Origin: Cymbidium sinense
Lineage: Eukaryota; Streptophyta; Magnoliopsida; Asparagales; Orchidaceae
Length of the DNA stretch: 64,000 bases
Reading direction: 5' to 3'
Assembly: GCA_021442155.1 (NCBI GenBank)
Contig: CM038222.1
Span: 113,029,121 to 113,093,120 of the forward strand
The position numbers were made by a program, and so were the translations under genes. Of the stretch, positions 19,896-33,635 are shown one piece after another. Within the stretch, counting starts at the first letter, position 1, and each line of letters begins with the position of its first letter. Below the pieces are notes generated by a model that was not told the origin of the DNA, ran no database searches, and worked only from the letters and a program-made list of their open reading frames with translations.

Positions 19896-22268
19896 AATCT
19901 TATTTGAAAATAATCATAAATAAACTTCTTTTCATATCAAATTTCATCTCTTATGTATTAAAAATATCTTTCGCTTGCGAATCCTCCATGACGTGTTTAA
20001 GGAAGGTGTAAGAGAACCCAAACGACATCCTATCCCTGCACAAACACAAACACAAACTACACAAAATTCTTCGGTGCTATTAGGATATGTGTAAGAGAAC
20101 CCAAGAGGCATCTAGAGTACAACTAAGGTGTATAGAACCCAAGCAACATCCTTTCTTGGTGGTCACATAGTTGTCATTTCATCCATTTCTACATGTTTAG
20201 GGTAGGTGTAAGAGAACCCAAGTGGCATCTATCCCTCATGCACAAATGAACATGTATCCATCTCGAGCTATTTTGTGAGGGGCAAGCCCCATGGCACTCA
20301 CTCATTATCTCGGGCGATATCTACCTTGTTTATGTTCACCCTGGTCACTTGTCTAGTGGATGTGAGTCCCCGCTCTTTCTTCCTAACTTGACAATTGCAA
20401 ACCAATGAGCGTGTTGTCAGTTTGGTATGCCTTACTTCACATCCGGTAAGCTACCCCATGTTGATTTCATTTAAGAGGATGTAAGCCTGCACGCTTTCTT
20501 CTTAAACTATGTGACTAGTATATTTGATCCCTTAGTGGCTCCTTTCCTCATGACTACTTCAACACAAGACTCCTTGCTTAGTAGTCGACCTATGTTGGAT
20601 TTCCCTTATCGAGCCAAAGATAGATTATCCCGATGATCCATTCTACTTAGAGAGATGTAAGCCTACATGCCTTTTTTCTAGACTAATCATTGCAAACCAA
20701 TGGGCACCTTAAGTTGGTTGGGTTCACTATGCGACCACGATGGATACACCTTGATGACGAGTCCACACTCATTGGGTTGGCCATCGAATACCTATAGCTT
20801 TCTTTTTAGTTTTGGATAAGCCCTAGCGGCACCCCCTATGACTCTATTTGGATCACGTCCTTTGCGACTCCATTTAGACACAACCCCAGTTACTCTTGGA
20901 TTGGACAATTCCATTTTTCTAGTAACCACCCCTGTAGTTAGAGAATTTGTCTTGGATATTTCTTCCTTGGTTAATCTAGAGATGGAAGGCTATATTTCTT
21001 TTAGTGGTCCCTCGAAACTAGGATCCATGATAACATAAAATAAATAAAATATCTTCTTATGGATTAGAATTCAAGCCCCAGTGGCTCCTTTCCAGCAGAC
21101 ATCCTATCTTTAGGGTGTTGTCGAAAACTCCATAATTGCTTTACTTTGAGTTGAGATAAGTCCGTCACTCTCAGTAGTCACCCTTAGGTGGTTCAACTTG
21201 TTGTGCCACCAGAGTCACCCCGTGAGTCTTTGCTTTGAAAGATATAAGTCTATTACACATTCTTTCTAGCAGCATTTACATGGCACCAGTCGTTCAATTT
21301 GTTGAGCAAGCAACCGATCACCCTAATGGCTCCTTGTGAAGGTGGATGTGAACCCCGCAGTTTCTTCCTAACTTGACCTTTGCAAACCGAAAGGCACCCC
21401 CTAGGTTGGTTAGTTCTATCTCACAGCCAGGAGACTATCCCTTTGGATTTGTAAATCTATGATAAGTTTAGGCTAATATTAGGAATTTATTAGTAGATCC
21501 ATCGCACCCCGACGAGATCCATCAGATTAAAATAAATGAAATTACAACAAATGCAATTCAATCAAAAGACATTATCTTGACTACTTAGTGATATAAGTCC
21601 CCGGCATTCTTTGAGTCTTAGTTTGATTTTTTCAACGATCACCCGGTTGTCCCTTGCTTTTGGAGATGTAAGTCTATACTTTCTCCCTAGCAGGTACATT
21701 GAAAGGAAATAGTTGGATAGTTCTACCATGTGGTGGACTACTCCTTTGGAAGTAAATCAGAAGCCAAGCCCTTTCTTCGGTCCATCCGACCATCTCAAAA
21801 TTTAAACTTAAAATAAATAATCAACCAACTTCTCCCTAGTGAGACATCAATCATCCCAATCTCCCCAGTGGAGTCAATTAAATCCAATTCAAACTTAAAA
21901 TAAATAATCAACATTACCTCAAAGAAATCTCATCAAATCCTTATCCCAGTGGATAACTAAACTTCTTCCTAGTGGAAGGTTCATGCATCCCCAGGGTTAT
22001 ACATTCTAATCCCAATGGATACTCTTATATCTTGCATTTAAATCAAACTTATCCTTGGGATAACTTTGAACTTGCTTCCCTAGTAAAGGTTCACATGCTT
22101 GATCCTAATGGATCCCTTCTTCTTCCTGCATTGAGCGGAGTTGCATTGCACTAAGATCTTGATTCCTTATCTCGGGTTTAGGGTAGATCATTTTAATGTT
22201 TGTGATCCTTTGGATGTTCTTGATCATCTCGTCATCATGTGCCTTGTCACCACACATATTGGGCCCTT
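19896..22268 (+). other. 3' untranslated region with degenerate repeats
   Basis: No coding is supported. A phrase like GTGTAAGAGAACCCAAG recurs at about 20006, 20090, 20136 and 20207. A longer theme ('gatgtaagtcc...tttcttcctaacttgac..ttgcaaaccaa') recurs at about 20357, 20475, 20652, 21340 and 21660. CCCAGTGGA-like words cluster at 21830-22110. Such variable 3' regions with tandem repeats are known from Tat/Ogre elements. No polypurine tract is obvious just before the LTR at 22269. Confidence 0.55.
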
Positions 22269-25200
22269 TGTTGACCCACTTTTGGAGTGACCTTTCAAAT
22301 TCCTTATCATATATCTAGAACTAGAGAGAGTTCCTTAGTCTTAAGACACTTTAGTGATTAGGTGAACACTTAACTAACCTAGAGACTTAGAAGAGTTAGC
22401 CATAGGAATAGGTTGTGCTTAGATTTAGGGGACTTGCTTACCCATAGCATAAATTCAATATTTGCTTCCTTCTTTCAAATTCAAATCAATCAAATCTCAA
22501 ATCAAATTCAAAAATGAAATTCAATCATAAATCAAATCCAAATGATTGAAACCCATGATTAATTTAAACTCTAAATCCCTTCTAAGCCCTTTGATTTTAT
22601 CTTATGGACTTAGCCAAATTAAAATAAACCCAATCCAATTGATTTATCAATTCAAATTTAATCTCAAATCCAAATCACTATCAAATGATTGAAAAGATTA
22701 ATTCTCAAATCACTCCTTTGATTTTATCCATGGACTTTCAAATTCAAATTCCCAATCAATTTATTTTCTCAATTATCAAATTAACCTCCAATCAAATTAA
22801 ATATCAAATCCAACCAAATGATTGACCAAATCAAATCCAATTTTAGCCCATTTAGCCAAATTCTTGAACTTGGCTAAATGATACCCAAACCAATTCAAAA
22901 CTCATGGATTTATTCATGATTCAATCAATCCTACAATCATTGACCTAAATATAAACATAAATCATAATTATCAAATCAAACCAAAATGAAACCCAAGTTA
23001 GCCCTTTTGACTTGAAATTATCATATGAACCAAAATCAAATTCCAAACCACTTACTTTAGATTTATATTTTCCATTCAAATATGTGAGTTCAAATAAACT
23101 TGAATCATGATGATTGATTAACCCATTTAGGCTCACTTGACCCAAAGTGTAAAAGGAACCTTTTGAGCAAGTTCTAATCCATCCCAAATTGGATTACTAA
23201 TCTCAAACCTCAACATAACCAACAATCACCCAAGGGTGATCAATTACTTAAATTGTCAAACCAAGTCAAACCTAGCTTTGACCAAGTCAACATTTGCTTA
23301 AATGAAACCCAAATTAGCCAAAATCCACCATATGCCAAATTGATTAAAACCATTGATTCAACAATCATGTGATTGAACATGACCAAACTTCACTTGAGCC
23401 AAACCAAGCCTAATTGGCCATTTGAAGTTGATTGGCCTAAAAACCAAAATATCAAATCATGATTTGATCAATTGATTGCAACCAATGGCTCAAGTTCATT
23501 CCAAATCACTTATTGAACTTGACCAAAGCCATATTGAATTTAAGTTGACCTGGTCAACTTCTTTAACCCAAATTGACCTAAAGGTCAAATTAGCCAAAAT
23601 CAAATTAATCAAATTAAATCAAACCAAAGCCTACAATCATTTTCAATTTAATTGAACTTAACTCAACATAATTAATTTGGTCAAATTAGTCAACTTGACC
23701 CATTTGACCTATATGAACAAATGAGCCATAATCAAATCAAAGCAAATTGAACCAAACCAATGACACCAATACACTCCAATTGGTCATGTGAACTTGATCA
23801 ACCCTTTTTAATTTGACCAATGGTCAACTTGACTCAAATTAATTTAGCATAAATAGGTCAAATCAAGCCAAATCAAATCAACTAAACTCCAAACCACTTG
23901 AAATTTGAGCTAACCCACTTTTGACCCATTTCAAATCTGCCCAAATCAGACCCATAGCTAAATGACCATTTTGCCCTTGGGTTTAGGGTATCCCATGAGA
24001 TAAGACACATGCATATTTGGTCATTCTTTCCCCTTGGTCACTTGGCACCCATTCATAAGTCCACTTAGGCACCTAGGACCATGGCTAACTTGACCCAAAG
24101 GTGGTTGGGTCGGTTATGACTCATGGGGAGGTGAAATAACCTCCCATTAAGCTTTTCTCAGGACATTAACTCACTCTCATGGCCCTCACCCTTCTCCATT
24201 CATGTGAGGCCAAATGGAGTGATTCCCTACCCAAATCAAGCTCCACATCTTAACCATTCATCCAACAAGATGAAAGTAGCCATGGCCATCCATTCCAAGG
24301 AATGAGAGGGTATACCCCCCTCATTCTCACTCAAACTAAGGGAGCGACATTTGATTCAACCCAAGCAATCCGAGAACTCCATCCCAGAGAAATTTCCAAG
24401 GCTTCCCGAGCTCCCCAAAATCCCCACTCTCAGTTTTATGTGAAGATAAAATAGGGGAGCCTCAATACGATTGCCATTTGCTCAAACCTCCACCAAAGTG
24501 CAATTGACTTTACACACACCTTCCTTGGAGCTAAATGAGCGAGAATGAATCATTTCCCATCACCTCCGATCATCAAAAGTAGGAGTTCGACCAAGACTGA
24601 TCACATATGCCTCATGGATTGGTCTTTCAAAAAAACCACACCAACTCAAAGCTCGTGAGCTCAATAGGGCTTCATTTATACCAAACGAAGCTTCCTCAAT
24701 CGTTGGAACCACCAGTCACAAGCTTCAGTGAGGTATGCCATTAAAACTGATCCTTGAATGAAAATTGGTTGGTCTTTTGAAAGAAATTTCCATGTCATGT
24801 AATTTCCACTGTTAGATTTATTATGCTTCTCAAGGTGTGGGATCATTTTCATCTCCATCGAGCTTCGGGTGAGCTCAGATCAGTGGCGATCGATGGATGC
24901 ATTGTTCACCTCGAAGGAGAGATCATGGACCATCCATTCATGATTGGAACCGATCTAATTTGATCCCATAGAACTATTAATCTCTTGACCACATGTTTAA
25001 TGTCATCGTCGATCTTAGATCGGTGATCTATTGGCATCCATTTGAAAATTATTGGATGTGACAACAATGCCATCTTATGGTGAAAATGTCGCGTTAGCAT
25101 GGCCGAGATTAAGGCTTTAATTAGGATTAATTAATAGCCTAAAACTTCCTAAATTCATAACTAATCCTAGAAAAATCCAAAAAAAACACAAATTTAAGCT

Positions 25201-27877
25201 CATTTTAAAGATATTTCAGAGTAGAATCTAGAAAAATTATTATTATTTGATTTTAAATAGTGATTTTGGCTTAATTAAAGTTTAATTAGAAATTTAATTA
25301 GCTTAATTATTTCTTAATTAATCACCCAATTAATCTCAACTTTATGGATGTTTGGGATGACCTTCCTCCTATTTTTTTTGGGATTTTGTTTGTGGAAAAT
25401 AAATTGATTAAGCCTTCACTTTTTAATTTAATTAATGATAATTAGTGATTGAACATTGGTTTAATTAACTATTTAAGCCTAATTACCTCTATTGAATAGT
25501 AAGGGAGCTTACGTAATGTGGTTGGGATACTTTTCTTAATTCATTTCTTAAGTTTCTTTCACTTTTTGGAATTTGATTAGTTAATGATTAATGAGGTAAT
25601 TAATGGTTTAATTAATTAATCAATCTCCAAGATGAAAATCATAACCTAATTAAGTGTTTGAAGTGACTTAGGGGTCAAGGATTGAGGCCTTGTCCTTGAT
25701 CCCTTTCCTTATGTCAATTTCATCATTCTAATCAAAATATAATCAAAGAATTCAATCAATTAATTAACAAACCTGATTAACTCAATCTAAAATTCACTTA
25801 ATACCTAAGCAACCTCTAATTAATCTTTGGTAGCTCTTTGGGTGTTCAATAATTCAAACTGGGATATAATAAAATTATGGTTAGCTCACATGTGTGAGAA
25901 AATCATAAAAGTAGTTAAGTGAGATCCCTTAAGCCTAATTAACTATTAATCATGAGCCAATTGCATTAGGCCCCTTTCATTTCTTAGGAGCATTGCAAAT
26001 TTACTTTTCATGTGTTGTTTATCACATTGGCTCATTATTAATTAGTTAATTAACTTAAGGTGATATAGGTAAGGGTAATTAATCCACTTAATTCATACCT
26101 TAACCTAATTAAATCATAAAATCAACCTAATTACTTCTTCATTAAACCACATTAACTCACACATGGGGAATGGGATTAGGATCATCATGCCTCTTTCATT
26201 TCTTAAATCAAATCAAACTTAAACCTAAAAATGTCATTAAAGAACTTTGGTTTATTTTAAGTAGCTTTATTTAGTATGATTGTCCTTAGGAATGAATTGC
26301 AATGAATGAGATCATGTGCTTATGTTCCTTTATTTCTTTTCAATCATGTTAAAGGTTGCTTGCCATATGTAATCATGCATTCAATTCTTTTAAAATTAAC
26401 TAAATGAAATGATTTCTTTTATGTCAAACTGCATGTGGTAATTTAAATTTAAAATAAGTGTGGCTATTATTACTATTCAATCAAAAGTTATTTTCAAAAG
26501 CTAATAAATCAATTTTATATATATGGAGTGATGTTAATTATAGATACTTATAAGTTTGCATGTGTTGATAATATAAGATATGCAATATGAAGCTCTCTTT
26601 CTTATCTTATATATGGATTTGCATGGATTTATAAATGTATAGTTCATTTGAAAAAAACACAACATTTGTCAAAATCTACTCCTATGCATATCCATGCTTA
26701 GACTTAGGAAGAATTTCATATCACATATATAAACCATATAATTAATCAAATATGACTTCTTGCATGACTTCTTGTTATTGTGGTTCTTTTGTACATTCAT
26801 GTATAGAGAAAAAATGGTATATTAGTACGGACACCCGAGTGAGGCTTTAAGTAGCTAAGTAGGTCTTGTACCTTACTAGTGTAGAACAATGGTGCCATAC
26901 TCACTTAAAAATCTTATACATATGTATGTGTGATATGACCAATGAATAATAATCATAAATCAAATAAATCAAATATAACTTTTGCACGGGTTTTCCTATC
27001 CTTATAGTTTCTTATACATCTATATGTATCTAAGAAAAGTGATATATTAGTCGGATACAGAGAGGCTTTAAGTAGCCTAAGTAGGTCACTGCACAGTGTA
27101 GAACAATGGCGACGTGCTCACTTAAAACTTTTTTACATGTGAATGCATATTTAGCTAATGGATGAAAAATCCCTCTTTTCTATTAAAGAAGATATGCATT
27201 CATAATTCAATCAAAATGAAATATTTAAATTCCAATCATATTTCTTTGCATTCATCATCTAAGTTTGTTAAGATATACATTGCATATATATGTATGCTTA
27301 GGATTTAATCATGTGTGATATACATGATGGAAAGAAATGAATAAATATGTGTTATGCGATAGTAATTCATTATAATTAATCTTAAGATATCTTTCTTATT
27401 GAATAAGGTCATTTAAGTGAACCTAAACTTAGGAATGATTAAAACATATAATAAACCTTCACTAAGGAAAATTGATTAATTAACTTACATTAGAAGTGAT
27501 TTAAGGTAGGGTGAAAGAGATATTCTATCTCTTTCTCTTTATAACACTTAGTTGTTAAGTGTAGGCCATATAAAAAAAGAAAATACTAAGTAAAAATATG
27601 CAAATCAATTAAATCACTTAAAGAGGAATCAACCCTTTATAAATTAAATCCCTCACACTTAGCAAATTACAACTCTAAAGCCTAGTTAGGATATACCACA
27701 AGCTTTAATGCACACATTAGACTAAGTCATTTCTAGCTATGTTAGGGAGTGTATGGTTTGATGTATGCTTATTTTGTGATGTATTATTATAGACTAGATG
27801 TTAGGTGTATGCATGTCGGATGTTAGGCGATATTATCCTTATACAGGGGTTGTGCTTAAGGGGCTGTTATAATAAAA

Positions 27878-27884
27878 TATAAAT
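27878..27884 (+). promoter_or_regulatory. Putative LTR TATA box (copy 2)
   Basis: TATAAAT stands at the position matching 8528 in copy 1 and is followed by the conserved 'tgcaggttgcttatg' stretch. Confidence 0.5.
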
Positions 27885-29513
27885 GCTTTTTACTATGCAG
27901 GTTGCTTATGCCCCTAAGCATAACCCAAGTTAGGACAGGTGGCTTGGTTACCCATGTGTGGGGTGCTAAGTCCAAATTATTCATATAATTGCTTGGGTTG
28001 TATGGTGTGTTTAGCTAACATTTATTTTGTAGGTGTAGCTAGATTTACTTTCCTTCTTTTAATGTAATTTTGCATTAGGATTAGGATGAGTGTTATGGGA
28101 AATTAGTATGAACATTGGTTATAAGACCAAGTCCTATGTACCATGTGATGCCTTTGGAGTAAGCACATCCCAATAAAGCCAAAAGGAAGCAAGAAATAAT
28201 GTAAATCAAATGAAGAAATGAAAGATGAAGAGATGAAGAATGAAGACCCTCATAACATTCATCATTTCTAATTTAATTATTTGTAATCAGGTTGTATAAG
28301 GGTAGAGCTAAAGCTACATTTCTTTTTTTTGGTTGTGCGGTGGTACTAACCGCGCTCGACCTTTTATTCTTTTGATAGCTTTATAAAATTATTTTAATGT
28401 TTTGTTTAGCTTGTGCATTAGAAAAAGCATGTCTTTCATAGTTTATTTATGATTGGTGATTGTTGTATGGATGCGATTAGGCTCTAGGATAAAATTAATT
28501 TTTTTACTACCCAAACTAATAACTCATAACTAAACCTCTAAAATAACTCATAATCTCATATAAAATCCTAGGCATTAAATCAAGATAATAAAATATTTAG
28601 CAACCCCTTAACTGGATGTTGTATGTTTAATATCATGCATAATCATCTTATTTCACTCTTGTTAAGAGAGGGCTTCCATCTTTTCTAGATAGAATGGGCT
28701 TAACCTTAAAGAGCCTATGATGGAAGAACACCTCTTTCCTCTTGATTTGGCCCATAATCAACTTTCTCATGCATTTAGGCATATAAAATCCTAGCTATGT
28801 CAAAATAAAGAGTCCCAAATTAAATAAAATTTGATAAAATTTGCATTAGATTAAGTCATTATTCATACCCCTCATGCTCTAGTCTCTTAGGAGTGGGTTT
28901 AAGGACTTAGTTTCTTTTTTTCTAAATAACAACCTAACCATCTTGTAAAAGCATATGACTTGCCTACATGGATTTGAAGCGTAAGAGGAGTTAGCTGATT
29001 GCCACCCCAAGCAGTTATGAGTATAGCATTCAAATGATTTATCCTCTCTTATAGAGGTAAACTATATATCCATTTTTGGCTTAGATTTAGGTAGTGCTTT
29101 GGCCCTCACCAAAGCTCCCTAGATTTAGGATCTGAGATTATTATTTTCCTTTGGGGCTACAAGCATAAATCCTCACCTCTTAAGCATTTTCACAATCTTG
29201 TATTGTGTAATTATGAGTCTTAGATTTTTAATAAAATTTTAACTCAAATGAATAAATCTCCTCAATTTCAAATATATAAAGCCCAACCATAACATAGATT
29301 GGAGTGCTCACTAGGCTTCGTAGTATCATGTGAACTCCTTGCTCATCTCCTTTGGTTTCGATAATGACTCTTTCTTTTTGATCCCTCCCACTTGATTTTA
29401 TAAAACACAATCAATTTATTGATAGTCCTATCTTTGAATTCTTTAGAGACAATAACTGCCTACTTTAATTAAGAGTATTCTTAAGGGATTCATTTTTCTT
29501 AAGATATAATTAA

Positions 29514-29536
29514 CTATGGGAGCTTGCCACCATAAG
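29514..29536 (+). other. R/U5 stem-loop (A copy 2)
   Basis: TAATTAAC is followed by TATGG paired with CCATA around a GAGCTTGCCA loop. Same site as 10156. Confidence 0.55.
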
Positions 29537-29792
29537 GAACTTTAGAACTCAGTTTAAATAAATCTTACTTTATTCATCCATGTAAAGTAGGAGAAAAATC
29601 TCTAGTATATTTGAAGACCCATCATGCCTTAGGAGTTCTTATTAGGTGATTAGGTTCATTGTAGGGTAGTGACTTCTATCTTTTGAGATAGAATACTATT
29701 CCTCAATGTCATACCCGATCACCTCGATAAGTATACTCTCAGATCTATGTGTTGTCCTCCCAATGAAATGAATATGAAAATAAATATCACAG

Positions 29793-30916
29793 GCTCATAT
29801 GGGTTCATTTAGGCCAAATGGGCTAAGTTGACCAATTTGGTCAAATTGGCCAGATTGGCTTGGGTGGAGGGTTGATCTATGCTCAATTGATCATTTGAGA
29901 ATGATTGTAGGTGTTAGTTTGAATCAATTTAGATTTAGAATGGATTTGGTTCAATTGGACCCTTTAGGTCAATTTAGGCTAGGTTGACCAAATTAGGTTC
30001 AATTGGAGGTTGGATCATATTCCATAATCAATTTATGATTAATTAAAAATATTGATTTCAATCAATTAGAGTTAGAATGAGATTTGGCCCAATTTGACCC
30101 TTTAGGTCTAATTGGGTCAACTTAGGTTAATTGGTCAAATTAGTTTGGTTTGATTCAATTGATTGCAATTGAGCTATCCAAGATGATCAACAATCATTAT
30201 AGAAAGGATTGGATAGGTTAATTCAATCCAATCTTGGTTGGATTAAAGTTTGAGTCAATTTGGTCATTTAGGCCACTTTGGGTCAAGGGACCAAAATTGG
30301 GTTTAATTGGATTGAATTGGGTGTTGAGAAGGGTTCAATGATGGATTTAGGGTTGATTGGTGGCCTGGATTGTAATTAATTTAGGTTTGATTGGATTTTG
30401 GCTCATTTGGACCCTTCGGGTCAAATGGGCTAACTTGGGTTGATTGGATTCATTTGGTTCAATTAGTTTGATTGCAAGTATTGGAAGGGTTTGAAATGAT
30501 CTATTGAATGATTTGAGTGAGGAAATTATATTGGGTTTGATTCACTTGGATGGGTTTTGGGTTGGATCCATAGGATCATGGTGGAATTAACTTAGGTTAG
30601 GGTCTAAGTTAATTTGGCTTGGAGCTTAGATATAAAATAAAAATTCAATTGAGGTTGGTTATATTTCATTCATGGGAGTCTTAGATTTGGATGAGTTGAT
30701 AAGCATGGGTTTTAGTTTAGGCCATAAGATAGGTAAGATCTATTTGTCCTATGGTGTATCGTAAGCTTAGGATATGCCTTCCTAAGTCTCTTGACTTTGG
30801 TTTAGTGCTCCTTTGATCATTAGAAGTGCCTTATTACTAAGAAAATCCAAGTTCCTAGAAGGGTCCTAGGTCTACGATGAAAAGGGTGAATCCTCACTCC
30901 AAAAGTGAGGTCAACA
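29793..30916 (-). repeat. A-family LTR fragment, reversed, with intact outer terminus
   Basis: It aligns in the same orientation with 43680-44964. Both end with the hairpin CCTCACT/AGTGAGG (30892-30898 and 30904-30910) and then GGTCAACA, the reverse complement of the forward LTR start. The left edge abuts LTR copy 2. It contains degenerate units of about 155 bases rich in GGTCAA and TTGACC. The region also overlaps about 150 bases of the fragment ending at 2495, so the two cannot be simple halves of one interrupted LTR unless a repeat unit was duplicated. Confidence 0.7.
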
Positions 30917-30959
30917 TACTCATTCAGGAAAGATGGATTGAAGTAGTATCTTTTATGGT

Positions 30960-32670
30960 ATATTTTTAATTGTGATGATCTTATTCTCTACAATATCAGG
31001 CTTTTCTCCTACTTTGGCTATGCCCACCTCAACTGAATCATTCTTTAAAGCTTTTCTAGTCTTGCCCAATATGAATAGAGATTTGATTGACTTTCATTTC
31101 CTGTTGTGCCTTTCCTTCACATCCCAGGCAATACTGTCAGCCATTGGTAGATCTGTTGGGCTACAAAATGTAAACATAATTTACTTAATTAAACAAAATA
31201 GCTAAATATGCATTAACTGTTCTAATTTATATATCTCCATTAGTCTCTTTGATAGATGGTTGAACCTCAAGGGGTTGTGCTTGCTCCCAACATTCATCGG
31301 TCTGTTCCAAGGGTTGCCCATAAGCATGTCTAGTCCACTTTTAATGTGGATGACCTTCATTTCCCACCAACCAACCTTGAGACATAATATGTCTAGCTCA
31401 ACTCTAAAAGCAAATATTGTAGATTCGAACTCTCCTAGTTTTGAATCTATCTTCTATAATATTTCATGTAAGAAGCCCCCGACCTGAGGTAATGGAGGCT
31501 GAGGGGAAAGCGAGAAGGAGGAAGATAGATGTTGGACTTGGGGTGGAGGGGAATGAGGATTCAAAATAAAAGAAAATAATGATGACAAGAATGATGTTGA
31601 AGAGGAACAAGGGAAAAGTGGAAAGATTAATTAAGTAAAAAATGAGACTTAGAAAAAGAGAATGAGAAAAGGATGAAGAAGGAATGAGTGAATAAAATGG
31701 TGTGGACTAGAGAATAAGGGAGATATATAATGGAGATATAAAGAAAATAGGAAAATAAATTATAGTTTATCTGAAATAAAGAATAAGAGATATAAATATA
31801 GATTGTAGTGAGAAATAGGAAGAAGGAGGATATGTTTAGTTAGGAAGTGGAAAGAGAGGAAAAGCAATGTAGATTAAAGACTAAATACATGAATTGGTGG
31901 TGAATGACAACCAATGCTCCAAATAGAATGTATTCTTTTTAATGTGTTATTTCCTTAAAGGAATGATAAATATATAGTAAATCAATCATATTAGAAATAT
32001 CTTTAGCTTGACAACAACAGTGGCAATGATTTATCTAATTATCCTCCAACTCTACAAATATTGCCAAAAAATGAGTAGCATTAAAGAAAATACTATAGAC
32101 CATTAAACGAAATTGGGTCTTGTATTAAGCAGTTGAGGAACAATAATATTAGTGTGCTCTAGAAACCAAACCTACATAGAATACAATAGAATACTATGAT
32201 TTAATTTATGGATCACTTATAAACTTATGAGAAATTTCAATCTACTAGCAATAGGGGAGCGAAACTGCTTATGTATCCAAGCGGCTTCTTTTAATTTTTT
32301 TGGGCCAAACTGTTGAATTGATTAACCAAAAATATCCATATTGTCTCTGTCCATCTATAGGATGCAAAGCTTCCAACATTCTATACATAATAAAGGAGGT
32401 TCTTCGGGATTATGTAATTATGAAAAGGGAGAAACAAATTCAGCAACAAAAAAAATTATGTACAGTTACACAAAACTGTTGGGGTCAGACGTTCTCTTGA
32501 TAATTTTCATTTTATTTTTCATATCAATGACAGTGTGCCTTGATAATGAATTGCTAACCCAGTGTACATTTGCACCTTTATTTGGAAAAGCAGTCATAAG
32601 GGCCACCTCGTTAATGGTGAAATTCATTTTGTGGTCTTTAATGACAAAAACTCGTCTTTCAATACTCTAG
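30960..32670 (-). pseudogene. Transposon-type gene remnant (DUF1985/plant-mobile-domain-like)
   Basis: On the minus strand, 32665 to 32290 reads FVIKDHKMNFTINEVALMTA, then FPNKG and, further on, NSFV, VAEFVSP, IIPKNLLYYV and VGSFASYRWTE. This resembles the N-terminal region (DUF1985 or plant-mobile-domain type, '...DVALLTGLP...LFV.LFI...L.PT') of proteins carried by Ulp1-bearing and related plant transposons. Two stops and a frameshift break it. Further coherent minus-strand pieces at about 31480-31260 (FESTIFAFRVELDILCL) and 31150-30960 (GKTRKALKNDSVEVG) look like downstream exons. A TTTTGTAG acceptor-like site lies near 31163. No protease or transposase domain is visible. The assignment is by eye and tentative. 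Confidence 0.4.
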
Positions 32671-32869
32671 AAATACAAAAGCTAAGAGATTAGTGGGACA
32701 TTCTATTAAAAAGGCAAAAATTTTAAAAATTAAAAAAAAATTAATAACCCCATTAGCAAAGATTCAACATCATTATCAACATGCTTTCTAATAAAGTCAT
32801 AGATTCCCTTAAAATTAGAAGGTTTACAATGAAAGGTTAGCTTATGTGTGTATATCTTCATGCTGGGAA

Positions 32870-33537
32870 GTCAAACAAAAGGAATATATCATGTTTAAAA
32901 TGTCATGTACATGGTAAGTATACATTAACAAATTGATTAAAATATCATGTATATTTTATGTGAACAAAATAAAAAATACATAACCTAGCATAGAATGACA
33001 GTAACTACCTAAAAATACATGTACATAGCATGTGTACATCAATAAAAAAGAATATCACTCAAAATCTAGATACTAAATTGATTAAAATATCATGTACACA
33101 TCATGTGTACAAATAAAAAATATATAATCCAGCATAGAATGTCACTCACTATCTGAAAAATACATGTACACAACATGTGCACGTAAAAGAAGAATATTCA
33201 GAATCTAGACATTAAATTAATAAAAATATCATGTACACATCATGTGTATAAATAAAAAAATACATAATCTAGTATAGAATGATACTCACCACTTGAAAAA
33301 TACATGTATACAACATATGTATATTAAGAAAAAAGAATATTATTCATAATCTAGTCATTAAATTGATAAAAATATCATGTACACATCATGTGTACAAATA
33401 AAAAAAGCATAATCCAACATAGAATAGTACTCACTACTTGAAAAACATATGTACACAATATGTGTACATTAAGAAAAAAAGAATATTACTCAAAATCTAG
33501 TCATTAAATTGATTGAAATATCATGTACACTTCATGT

Positions 33538-33635
<98 letters not shown>

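Larger units (their letters stand above)
22269..29792 (+). repeat. 3' LTR of the giant Tat element (family A, copy 2), truncated
   Basis: It starts TG-TTGACC-CACTTTTGGAGTGACC and follows LTR copy 1 to the counterpart of about 10440. There (29792) it meets a reversed A-LTR fragment. Compared with copy 1 it carries many one-to-three-base and longer deletions, especially at 22300-23600, and lacks the long AT run. The open frames at 22945-23187, 24676-25100 and 29228-29410 are not shared with copy 1. Confidence 0.7.
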
